From Pseudomonadales bacterium (GTDB lineage: Bacteria; Pseudomonadota; Gammaproteobacteria; Pseudomonadales; Litorivicinaceae): DNA of 5,619 nucleotides. The stretch spans positions 1-5,619 of the forward strand of contig JAAXJV010000119.1 of NCBI GenBank assembly GCA_012269655.1, read 5' to 3'. The position numbers were made by a program, and so were the translations under genes. How positions within the stretch are numbered: position 1 is the stretch's first letter; each line of letters opens with the position of its first letter. Below are positions 1 through 5,541 of this stretch, piece after piece. Below the pieces are notes generated by a model. That model was not told the DNA's origin. It made no database searches and worked only from the letters and a program-made list of their open reading frames with translations.

Positions 1-229
1 TGATAAAATAAAGATTGCTGGGGAATTTGCAGAGTTTGAAGCCTCGGGTGATCAAGTTACCCCTTGGAGTGTTGTTAGCACTGAAAAAGGTAAGGACGCT
101 TTCTTCGGCAGCACGATTTCAAGGACATTTGATTTCCAGAACAACATCCTTGGTTACTCTACTGTAACGAGCAACCAGAAAGGCGAGCTTTTTGTAAGAG
201 GAATCATCGCTCGTTGCGATAAATTCTAA
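1..229 (+). CDS. 3' end of an unrecognised gene (partial, 75 residues visible)
   Basis: An open frame runs from the window edge to a TAA at 227-229, read from base 2, and gives 75 residues with no internal stop. The protein end is polar and mixed: it contains FAEFEASGD near the start, FFGSTISRTFDF in the middle and ends RGIIARCDKF. No domain, membrane segment or signal is recognisable. The alternation of short hydrophobic stretches with G/S/T/N suggests a beta-rich fold, but that is only an impression. The gene is AT-rich compared with the genes right of the tRNA-Ser and sits with replication-protein remnants, so it is probably cargo of an integrated element. Its stop lies two bases from the stop of the minus-strand fragment that faces it. 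It could in principle be a chance open frame, but its length without stops at this base composition and the sensible residue mix favour a real gene. Confidence 0.55.
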   Translation, partial: DKIKIAGEFAEFEASGDQVTPWSVVSTEKGKDAFFGSTISRTFDFQNNILGYSTVTSNQKGELFVRGIIARCDKF

Positions 230-231
230 CC

Positions 232-381
232 CTACTTAACCGAAGCCTTCGCAGTGCTATGCCACTGCCCAACCCAACGCTCCCAAGCGGCTGTCATAGC
301 ATCCATAGCCCAGTCACGATGAACCGCTTCAACAGCAACCGAATCGTGTACTGGCAAGGCTAGGATGCTCTTTGAAGCCCC
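232..381 (-). pseudogene. C-terminal fragment of a phage/plasmid-type replication protein (LPVHDS motif)
   Basis: Reading the minus strand from 381 to a TAG at 232-234 gives 49 codons, bounded upstream by an in-frame TAA at 382-384. The peptide contains ILALPVHDSVAVEAVH followed by WAMDAMTAAWERWVG. From memory of the family, 'LPVHDS-hydrophobic-V' followed by a helix with a conserved Met and a C-terminal amphipathic helix is the typical end of replication-associated proteins in phages, plasmids and integrative elements. The motif resembles motif C (VHDE) of family A DNA polymerases. There is no start codon before the motif, so this is a broken 3' end. It lies 23 bases downstream of a second LPVHD-bearing gene on the same strand, and the two differ at the DNA level, so it is not a fresh duplication. 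Family assignment is by motif only. Confidence 0.5.
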
Positions 382-404
382 TTAAAGAACGGCGTAGGCA
401 TTAG

Positions 405-860
405 TCAGACCTTATTCAAACTCAGTTCAAGGCTACGTTCATCCAACGACGAATCGGTTACCTTTAGCGACCCGAAGCCTCCAGCACTGCCGAATGTCGA
501 CGAGAACGCTTTAGCAATCACGTACTTCATTATTTCCAACTGTGTCTCAGCAAAGACCACCTCATCATGAACGGGCAACGTTGGCACTTTTATTTCGTTT
601 GCGATTCTTATGACATTGATCGTGTAATCCGAATCTAATTTTTGGAGCTTCAACCCGATGCCAGAGCACACTGAGTCTGCAAGCTGAGGATGACGGAACT
701 TGAATGCCTCAATGTATTTGAGCGCCTCTGGCTTGTTGCTAGCAAAGCACTTCTTAGTTACCCGCTTACTTCGCCCTTTGTAGATCTTGCACACATACTC
801 ATTGTCCTCTGCATCCCATCGCCAATGAGCGTTGATCAGTGCTCTAGCGGCTGAGTCCAA
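405..860 (-). CDS. Replication-associated protein C-terminal region (LPVHDE motif), probably 5'-truncated
   Basis: The frame encodes about 151 residues. The N-terminal part is charged and includes a basic stretch KGRSKRVTKK near residues 28-37. A segment ALKYIEAFKFRHPQLADSV (about 47-65) leads into GIGLKLQKLDSD (about 67-78) and then VPTLPVHDEVVF (about 92-103). This order of an HP motif, a 'G-x-G-LQ-x-x-DS' motif and an LPVHD motif is, from memory, the C-terminal signature of a replication-protein family found on phages, plasmids and integrative elements. VHDE resembles motif C of family A polymerases, where the Asp binds metal. Known relatives are longer. The only start is a TTG at 858-860 with no Shine-Dalgarno sequence, an in-frame stop lies shortly upstream, and the tRNA-Ser terminator follows at once. 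It is therefore most likely a 5'-truncated remnant. A small standalone protein is possible but less likely. Confidence 0.5.
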   Translation of the reverse strand: MDSAARALINAHWRWDAEDNEYVCKIYKGRSKRVTKKCFASNKPEALKYIEAFKFRHPQLADSVCSGIGLKLQKLDSDYTINVIRIANEIKVPTLPVHDEVVFAETQLEIMKYVIAKAFSSTFGSAGGFGSLKVTDSSLDERSLELSLNKV

Positions 861-910
861 AGATTTAGCATTAGAAAGTTGTTACAAAACCTTGCTGCAA
901 AAAGTGGGCA

Positions 911-945
911 ATAAAAAACCCCAACTACTTGAATTTGTTGAGGTT
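911..945 (-). terminator. Rho-independent terminator downstream of tRNA-Ser
   Basis: On the minus strand AACCTCAAC (945-937) pairs over nine positions with GTTGGGGTT (925-917), with one U-G wobble, around an 11-base loop. A run TTTTATT follows. It lies 8 bases after the encoded CCA of tRNA-Ser, as expected for the end of a single-tRNA transcription unit. It would also insulate the remnants further left from tRNA transcription. Confidence 0.75.
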
Positions 946-953
946 AATATAGG

Positions 954-1043
954 TGGCGGAGAGAGAGGGATTCGAACCCTCGTTAGGGATTAACCTAAAC
1001 ACACTTTCCAGGCGTGCGCCTTCAGCCACTCAGCCACCTCTCC
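954..1043 (-). tRNA. tRNA-Ser (GGA anticodon)
   Basis: A 90-base minus-strand gene folds into a class II tRNA. The acceptor stem is GGAGAGG/TCTCTCC with discriminator G and an encoded CCA (956-954). The D arm contains GGCTGAGTGG, the anticodon stem is CACGC/GTGTG, and the loop CTGGAAA carries anticodon GGA at 1007-1009. A long variable arm and the T arm GAGGG-TTCGAAT-CCCTC follow. The long variable arm and the anticodon give serine, reading UCC/UCU codons. It has its own promoter at 1055-1083 and its own terminator at 911-945. Its 3' end faces the probable integrated element, and it is a plausible attachment site. Confidence 0.95.
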
Positions 1044-1054
1044 GATGGGCGCGG

Positions 1055-1083
1055 ATGATAAAGGGCTAAGCCTGCCAGTTCAA
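1055..1083 (-). promoter_or_regulatory. Sigma70-type promoter of tRNA-Ser
   Basis: On the minus strand a -35 box TTGAAC (1083-1078; 4 of 6 to TTGACA) is followed by exactly 17 bases and a -10 box TATCAT (1060-1055; 5 of 6 to TATAAT). The stretch after the -10 box, CCGCGCCC, is GC-rich, as is typical of stringently controlled stable-RNA promoters. Transcription would start about five bases before the mature tRNA. The -35 box covers the stop codon of ydjA (1080-1082). The assignment is by consensus match and position. Confidence 0.7.
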
Positions 1084-1646
1084 TTGAATTCAGACAGATA
1101 TTCCTGCGAATCAAAAGCAACCGGCGCCGGAGACCGACCCACAGGGTTGGCACCCAAGTAAATCAAACCGACCATCGATTCGTTTTCGGTCAAGCCCATG
1201 CCACGAGCCATAGTCTGGGTATACATCATGTTGCCGCTGCGCCACATCGCAGCCAGGTCTAGGGCATGGGCTGCCGACACCAATAATTGAGCGGCACAGC
1301 CCGCGGTAATGATCTGCTCGATTTCAGGCACTTTAGGTTCATCTCGGACCGATGCCACGACGGCTAAAATCAAAGGCGCTCGAAATGGCTTTTTAGAGAG
1401 CTTTTCTGCCAGATCCGACTCTAATTCGCCTTTTAACTCTGTTTGAGAGGCCACCATCAATTGGCCAAATTTCGCTAATGCATCGTCACCTTGGATCTTG
1501 ATAAACCGGTAGGGACGCAAGCGTTTGTGGTCACAGGCTCGGCCAGCAGCCTGAAGCAAGACCTCCAGTTGTTCATCACTCGGTGCAGGTCCAGTGGCCT
1601 TAGGGATGCTGGTTCGACTTAATAAATTGTCTATTACGGAATTCAT
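1080..1646 (-). CDS. ydjA: Nitroreductase-family protein, YdjA type (FMN, NAD(P)H)
   Basis: The 188-residue protein belongs to the small YdjA branch of the FMN-dependent nitroreductase superfamily, cytoplasmic homodimers that reduce nitro compounds or quinones with NAD(P)H. The natural substrate of YdjA itself is not known. Visible landmarks are the N-terminal R11-TS phosphate-binding stretch, RACDHKRLRPYRF (36-48; E. coli has RAPDHK), FRAPLI (88-93), the stretch KVPEIEQIITAGCA (105-118), MWRSG (134-138) around the flavin pocket, and GLIYLG (160-165). E. coli YdjA is about 183 residues, so the length fits. I chose the ATG at 1644-1646, preceded by TGGGA, which places the family N-terminus correctly. 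A GTG 54 bases upstream would add a cysteine-containing tail unlike the family. It is divergent from the adenylate cyclase gene. Its stop lies in the tRNA-Ser promoter, and no terminator of its own is visible. It is complete and probably functional. Confidence 0.92.
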   Translation of the reverse strand: MNSVIDNLLSRTSIPKATGPAPSDEQLEVLLQAAGRACDHKRLRPYRFIKIQGDDALAKFGQLMVASQTELKGELESDLAEKLSKKPFRAPLILAVVASVRDEPKVPEIEQIITAGCAAQLLVSAAHALDLAAMWRSGNMMYTQTMARGMGLTENESMVGLIYLGANPVGRSPAPVAFDSQEYLSEFN

Positions 1647-1665
1647 CGATTTCCCATGTGATCTA

Positions 1666-1701
1666 GTTCTCAAGAACGAGGTAATAGTGAAGCAGTTCAC
1701 T
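1666..1701. promoter_or_regulatory. Two palindromes in the ydjA/cyclase divergent spacer (possible operators)
   Basis: Two perfect inverted repeats lie in the 102-base spacer between the two divergent genes. One is GTTCT-CA-AGAAC (1666-1677, 5-base arms). The other is AGTGAA-GCAG-TTCACT (1686-1701, 6-base arms). Their spacing, about two helical turns centre to centre, suits binding sites of a dimeric regulator acting on both promoters. No convincing -35/-10 pair could be fixed in this spacer for either gene, so promoter positions are open. The second palindrome could instead form a small hairpin in a leader RNA. Function is inference only. Confidence 0.35.
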
Positions 1702-1748
1702 CACACTCTGTAGATAGTTACCCACTATTATTGCGCAGGAGTAAAGTT

Positions 1749-2906
1749 TTGCGTCTGAATTATCAATGGATTCCTATTGGAACCCTCGCCTTCGCCGGAT
1801 TAGCGCCTGTCGTGACTCAACCGGTGGTCTTGGCAATTGCGCTGATCGTTTTAGGCACGCTGGCTTACTTTCCTATGACGCGCCATGTTTCCGCCTATAG
1901 CTTGGGGGCATTGGCGATTTCACAACCGCAACTTTACCCCTTCGCCGCTCTACCCGCGATAGCACTAATTGTGTTCGTTTTTCCGCCGTGGCAACGGCAA
2001 ATCTGGCCTTTGCTAGCCACCTTTGCACTCGCTGTTGCTATTACGTACGGGATGCCACCACTCGGGGACTCTGAGATTCGTTTGGTCGGAGTTCTGCTAA
2101 GCGCTCTTATTGCACTAGTAATCAGTCACCTGACCCTTAACGTTCAACAAAAGCACCTGATTCTCCGACTGCATCAATGGCGCGCACGGCTTAATAAAAA
2201 GCGCCAGGTTAATGCTCAATTCAAACCTTACCTAACCCGCCAGGCCGATCGTGCGATTTCTTCAGGAAAAACCTTGCCCGAGATCGAGCATCGACGAAGA
2301 TACCTGGCGGTCTTCTTTATCGACATACACCGATTCACCGATCGAATCGAAGAATTGGAACCCGAGCAGGCCGCTGAATTTCTGAACACCTATTTATCTA
2401 ACATGTGCGCCATTGCCAGCGAGTTTGGCGGAACCGTCGACAAGTTCATCGGCGATAGTTTAATGATTACCTTTGGCGACAATTCGAGTTCAACGCCAGA
2501 AGAGGATGTCAGGGCCTGTATGCGTATGGCGCTGTCTATGCGCGAAGAAATTCATCGCATGGCGTTGCAATACGCGGATCAAGTACCCAACCAGCCGCTC
2601 ACGGTGCGCATGGGGATCGCCAGCGGTTACTGTACTACTGGAAACTTCGGCGCCCCTGACCGTTTGGAGTACACCGCTATCGGGCGCACAGTCAATTTAG
2701 CCTCACGGCTAGAAAAGCTTGCTCAACCAGACGAAATCTTACTGAGCTCCTCCTTTGGTGCTCAGCTCAGTGACGAGTTCTGCATTTCAGATAGAGGGAC
2801 GACCCAGGTCAAAGGGTTCGCTAGACCTGTGCAAATCGCCGCTCTACAGGGGTTTACTGCCGATACAAGCGTGTCGCCACAGCGTGTGCAGACTGCCCCT
2901 TCATAA
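1749..2906 (+). CDS. Membrane-anchored class III adenylate cyclase
   Basis: This 385-residue protein makes cAMP from ATP. The N-terminal third is hydrophobic with about five to six membrane segments (roughly residues 7-23, 26-41, 63-80, 86-104, 111-130, with one weaker). A basic linker (about 131-184) follows, then a class III nucleotide cyclase domain (about 185-365) in the cytoplasm. All catalytic positions are visible: metal Asp192 in FFIDIHRF, Lys232 and metal Asp236 in DKFIGDS, adenine-pocket Thr309 in LEYTAIG, and Asn316 and Arg320 in VNLASRLE. It should therefore be active, as a homodimer. The Thr in the base-selecting position points to ATP rather than GTP. The chosen start is the TTG at 1749-1751, because AGGAG (1737-1741) sits seven bases ahead of it. 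An in-frame TTG at 1731 would add six residues but has no such site. The 3' end overlaps queF by 53 bases. No known sensor domain is recognised in the membrane part. Confidence 0.9.
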   Translation: MRLNYQWIPIGTLAFAGLAPVVTQPVVLAIALIVLGTLAYFPMTRHVSAYSLGALAISQPQLYPFAALPAIALIVFVFPPWQRQIWPLLATFALAVAITYGMPPLGDSEIRLVGVLLSALIALVISHLTLNVQQKHLILRLHQWRARLNKKRQVNAQFKPYLTRQADRAISSGKTLPEIEHRRRYLAVFFIDIHRFTDRIEELEPEQAAEFLNTYLSNMCAIASEFGGTVDKFIGDSLMITFGDNSSSTPEEDVRACMRMALSMREEIHRMALQYADQVPNQPLTVRMGIASGYCTTGNFGAPDRLEYTAIGRTVNLASRLEKLAQPDEILLSSSFGAQLSDEFCISDRGTTQVKGFARPVQIAALQGFTADTSVSPQRVQTAPS

Positions 2907-3672
2907 CCCGGACAGGATTGATATCAATGCCGCCCCTACGCAGGAAACGCGCTTCTACCGACAACGCCCGGGCGTTGGTTGCGGCGAGTAATTCACCTGC
3001 AATCCGCTCGCAACAGGCCTCATGGAAGCCTTGGTGATTGCGAAAGCTCATCAGATAACTGTACAAACAGCTTCGGTCTAATGTCGGCCCGTCGTAATCG
3101 ATAATGATCGTGGCCCAGTCAGGTTGAGCAGTCACTGGGCATAGGCTACGGAAACCCTCACAGATAAAGCGCTGTGCTTCCTCACCCCCAGCCATCAAAT
3201 CGGGCCCAAGGACATAGTGATCGATAAAATTTTCGGCGTCTAAGTCCACACCATTTGGCTGGTCACATTGCAATAACGGCCCTTTCATCAAGGGGAAAAA
3301 TTCAACCGATACTGCCGCGCCAGCCACCTCTGACATTTCAAAGGCACACCGTTCAGCCACGGCCGATAAATCATTACCCAAGCGCGTATTGTTCATGCTG
3401 TTCAGATACAGCTTTATCGATTTTGATTCGATCAAATTAGGGCTGTCATGAGGTACGGTGTAGCGTCCCGTCGCCATGACCGGCTTGCCGTCGTGATCTA
3501 ACCAACTAACTTCCCAAAGATTCCACTCGTCAAATCCTTGAAAGCGCGAGATATCGACCCCTTCACGCTCGCGAGCCCAAGCCCGGGGAACACCGGCCAG
3601 ATGATCGGGACTAAACTCATCGGGCATCGCAACAGTTTTACCCAGCGGAAGCCCAAGATCCTCTAGATTCAT
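2854..3672 (-). CDS. queF: NADPH-dependent 7-cyano-7-deazaguanine reductase QueF
   Basis: QueF reduces the nitrile of preQ0 to the amine preQ1 with two NADPH, a late step of queuosine synthesis before insertion into tRNAs with GUN anticodons. The 272-residue length matches the long, two-lobed T-fold form of E. coli (about 282) rather than the short Bacillus form. The QueF motif ESKSIKLYLNS is at 82-92. The catalytic Cys178 and Asp185 lie in LCPVTAQPDWA (177-187), and the substrate-binding His217/Glu218 in GFHEA. RRGGIDINPVR is at 245-255 and completes the family ending. The ATG at 3670-3672 overlaps the yadH stop as ATGA, with GGAG seven bases upstream, so translation is probably coupled. It is the last gene of the yadG-yadH-queF operon. 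Its final 53 bases are antisense to the end of the cyclase gene, with no terminator hairpin seen there. Complete, with all key residues present. Confidence 0.97.
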   Translation of the reverse strand: MNLEDLGLPLGKTVAMPDEFSPDHLAGVPRAWAREREGVDISRFQGFDEWNLWEVSWLDHDGKPVMATGRYTVPHDSPNLIESKSIKLYLNSMNNTRLGNDLSAVAERCAFEMSEVAGAAVSVEFFPLMKGPLLQCDQPNGVDLDAENFIDHYVLGPDLMAGGEEAQRFICEGFRSLCPVTAQPDWATIIIDYDGPTLDRSCLYSYLMSFRNHQGFHEACCERIAGELLAATNARALSVEARFLRRGGIDINPVRVMKGQSAHAVATRLYRQ

Positions 3673-4439
3673 TTACGAACTCCAGCACCCTTGGCCAATA
3701 AGTGATTCGCGTACAAATAAGCCACCACGGTTAGGCTGGCCATCAAACCCAATGCCACCGTGATATCAATGTCGGATTGACCGAACATGCCGTAACGAAA
3801 CGCGTTGACCATGTACAAAATCGGGTTTGCCATGGCAATGGTCTGCCATACGCCTGGCAGCAAGGAAACACTGAAAAACACGCCCCCGAGGTATGTGAGG
3901 GGGGTTAACACGAAAGTCGGAACGATGCTGATGTCGTCAAAGCTGTTGGCAAAGACCCCGTTAATGAATCCCATGATTGAAAACAGGATAGCAGTCATGA
4001 GTACAACCAAGGCCACAATGCCGAAACTATGCACGGTAAAGTCGGTAAAGAAGCTGCTGACCACCACCACAACGGCTCCTACCAAGAGCCCTCGCACGAC
4101 GCCCGCACAGATATAGCCCCACAAAATGATCTGCTCGGGTACTGCAGCCACGAGCATCTCTTCGATAAAATTCTGAAATTTTGCGCTAAAGAAACTCGAT
4201 GAAACATTGGCGTAGCTGTTGGTGATGACACTCATCATGATTAGACCCGGCACGATGAAGGTCATGTAGTCCATGCCTCCCATTTCGCCAATTCTGCGGC
4301 CGATCAGACTGCCAAAAATAACGAAATACAAGGTCATTGTGATGGCAGGAGGCACCAAGGTCTGGACCCAGATTCGTGTGAACCGAACGATTTCACGGCG
4401 CAAAATGGTCCGGAACGCGGTAAACCATAGCGGATTCAT
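3669..4439 (-). CDS. yadH: ABC-2 type transporter permease, YadH family
   Basis: This 256-residue inner-membrane protein is the permease half of an ABC-2 exporter and has the same length as E. coli YadH. About six membrane segments are visible, including ones near residues 30-48 (VPPAITMTLYFVIFGSL), 60-80, 105-130, 138-165, 170-195 and 228-248. The ABC-2 landmark region FIEEMLVAAVPEQIILWGY precedes the third segment, and NPILYMVNAFRYG lies near the end. It should pair as a dimer with two copies of the upstream ATPase. The substrate of YadGH is not established. The start ATG at 4437-4439 overlaps the ATPase stop as ATGA, with GGAGG seven bases ahead. The stop likewise overlaps queF. Complete and unremarkable apart from this tight coupling. 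Confidence 0.95.
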   Translation of the reverse strand: MNPLWFTAFRTILRREIVRFTRIWVQTLVPPAITMTLYFVIFGSLIGRRIGEMGGMDYMTFIVPGLIMMSVITNSYANVSSSFFSAKFQNFIEEMLVAAVPEQIILWGYICAGVVRGLLVGAVVVVVSSFFTDFTVHSFGIVALVVLMTAILFSIMGFINGVFANSFDDISIVPTFVLTPLTYLGGVFFSVSLLPGVWQTIAMANPILYMVNAFRYGMFGQSDIDITVALGLMASLTVVAYLYANHLLAKGAGVRK

Positions 4440-5374
4440 GCAGACACCTCCGTCGGCTGACCGGTCAAGTTGATAAACAGCTCTTCTAGGCGGTTCGACT
4501 TGGTCCTCATTGAGACCACACCCACACCGGATTGTGTCAGTTGATCAAACACATCGTTGAGCTCCTGGCCTTTCTGCAAGGTCACCTCCAGTTGCATGTC
4601 ATCTGATTGCTGCACCTCGTAGCCCGGCAAGGTGGGTACGGCGGCCAACGGCGCAGCCAGGTCCATAACAAAGGTTACGGTATTGAGCTGACCCAACAGC
4701 GAGCGCGTGTCCGTGTCTTCAACGATGTCGCCTTGATTGATAATCGCCACCCGTCGGCAGAGCGCTTCGGCTTCCTCGAGGTAGTGAGTCGTCAGAATAA
4801 TCGTCGTGCCCTGCTCTTCGTTGAGTTCGGATAAGAAATCCATCATGCCGCGGCGCAGTTGGATATCGACGCCAGCGGTAGGCTCATCCAAAATCAACAG
4901 CTTCGGATCATGGACCAAGGCACGAGCAATCATTAAGCGGCGCTTCATGCCGCCCGATAGCCCTCGAGATTGGGTATTTCGCTTGTCGTACAGCCCCAAT
5001 CGATCCAGATAGTAGTCTGCGCGATCGCTACACTCTGCGCGTGTCAGCCCCTGATACCCTGCACTGTTAAGGACAATGTCGCGTACCTTCTCAAACAGGC
5101 TGAAGTTAAACTCTTGAGGGACGATCCCGACATTGCGTTTGGCCTCAGCGAAGTTCTCGTCAATGTCGATTCCATTGATCCAGACCTTGCCAGCGGTCTT
5201 GCGTACTAACGAGCAAACGATGCCGATGGTCGTGGATTTGCCCGCGCCATTGGGGCCGAGCAAGGCGTAAAACTCGCCCTGGGGCACGGTCAAGTCGATG
5301 CCCTTTAGGGCTTCAAAACCATCGTCATAGACTTTTCGTAGACCTTCTATGCGAAGTGCAGCGGGTTGTGTCAT
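4436..5374 (-). CDS. yadG: ABC transporter ATP-binding protein, YadG family
   Basis: This 312-residue cytoplasmic ATPase energises the YadH permease. A canonical ABC domain fills residues 7-220: Walker A GPNGAGKST (40-48), Q-loop Gln87 in VPQEFN, signature LSGGM (139-143), Walker B LLILDEP (159-165), D-loop AGVD (167-170) and switch His197 in TTHYLEEAE. A C-terminal regulatory tail of about 90 residues follows, as in the DrrA/CcmA/NodI-like group. I chose the ATG at 5372-5374, preceded by AGGAG at five bases. The frame stays open another 39 codons upstream, but that stretch reads through a terminator and the 3' part of tRNA-Gly and cannot be protein. The only space for an operon promoter is 5375-5416. 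A TATCCT (5401-5396) there resembles a -10 box, but its -35 partner in the T-run is poor. First gene of the operon with yadH and queF. Confidence 0.96.
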   Translation of the reverse strand: MTQPAALRIEGLRKVYDDGFEALKGIDLTVPQGEFYALLGPNGAGKSTTIGIVCSLVRKTAGKVWINGIDIDENFAEAKRNVGIVPQEFNFSLFEKVRDIVLNSAGYQGLTRAECSDRADYYLDRLGLYDKRNTQSRGLSGGMKRRLMIARALVHDPKLLILDEPTAGVDIQLRRGMMDFLSELNEEQGTTIILTTHYLEEAEALCRRVAIINQGDIVEDTDTRSLLGQLNTVTFVMDLAAPLAAVPTLPGYEVQQSDDMQLEVTLQKGQELNDVFDQLTQSGVGVVSMRTKSNRLEELFINLTGQPTEVSA

Positions 5375-5416
5375 AGGTTCTCCTTGGCGTGCGCTAGGAT
5401 ACTGGGGTTTGGGCAT

Positions 5417-5441
5417 AAAAAAACCACCTTGCGGTGGTTTT
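5417..5441 (-). terminator. Rho-independent terminator of the tRNA-Glu/tRNA-Gly unit
   Basis: On the minus strand AAAACCACC (5441-5433) pairs perfectly with GGTGGTTTT (5428-5420) around a GCAA tetraloop of the stable GNRA kind, and the T-run extends to 5417. It starts five bases after the encoded CCA of tRNA-Gly and ends 42 bases before the yadG start. It therefore separates tRNA transcription from the ABC/queF operon. Confidence 0.9.
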
Positions 5442-5446
5442 AAATT

Positions 5447-5522
5447 TGGAGCGGGATATCGGGTTCGAACCGACGACCTATACCTTGGCAAGGTATCGCT
5501 CTACCAACTGAGCTAATCCCGC
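5447..5522 (-). tRNA. tRNA-Gly (GCC anticodon)
   Basis: A 76-base minus-strand gene has acceptor stem GCGGGAT/ATCCCGC, discriminator T and encoded CCA (5449-5447). The D arm is AGCTCAGTTGGTAGAGC, and the anticodon stem ATACC/GGTAT encloses the loop TTGCCAA with anticodon GCC at 5487-5489. The T arm is CGGGTTCGAA-type and complete. It is cotranscribed with tRNA-Glu, 19 bases upstream, and followed by a strong terminator. Confidence 0.97.
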
Positions 5523-5541
5523 CTTTTTCCATTCAGGAAAA

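Larger units (their letters stand above)
1..953. mobile_element. Probable edge of an integrated element at the tRNA-Ser 3' end
   Basis: The segment directly downstream of the tRNA-Ser(GGA) 3' end differs from the rest of the window. It is more AT-rich, it contains an unrecognised gene tail, and it contains two pieces of phage/plasmid-type replication proteins with LPVHD motifs that lack proper starts. Integrases of phages and integrative elements commonly use tRNA 3' ends as attachment sites and leave their DNA on this side of the tRNA. What is seen is composition, gene content and position. That this is an integrated or decayed element is inference. No integrase gene and no second copy of the tRNA 3' end (the expected direct repeat) lies inside the window, so neither border is proven. 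The stretch next to the tRNA (911-945) is a terminator that may belong to the host. Confidence 0.4.

Noticed and set aside
1647..1700. Upstream GTG start for the nitroreductase
   Set aside because: It would add 18 residues not found in the YdjA family. The ATG at 1646 fits length and alignment and has an upstream TGGGA.
1731..1748. Earlier TTG start for the adenylate cyclase
   Set aside because: The AGGAG lies downstream of this TTG and is spaced seven bases from the next in-frame TTG at 1749.
2755..2991. Plus-strand frame crossing the cyclase end and the queF end
   Set aside because: It is out of frame with the cyclase and antisense to queF, and both of those are clearly real.
3805..4116. 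Plus-strand frame of about 100 codons inside yadH
   Set aside because: It is antisense to a well-conserved permease gene, and the translated sequence has no recognisable features.
4806..5209. Plus-strand frames opposite yadG
   Set aside because: They are shadows of the ABC ATPase coding sequence with no start signals.
5375..5424. Promoter for yadG with TATCCT as -10 box
   Set aside because: The matching -35 position falls in the T-run of the terminator and fits the consensus poorly, so it is mentioned with the gene but not called.
5375..5491. N-terminal extension of the YadG frame by 39 codons
   Set aside because: It reads through the terminator and into tRNA-Gly, and the ATG at 5374 has a proper AGGAG and the family N-terminus.
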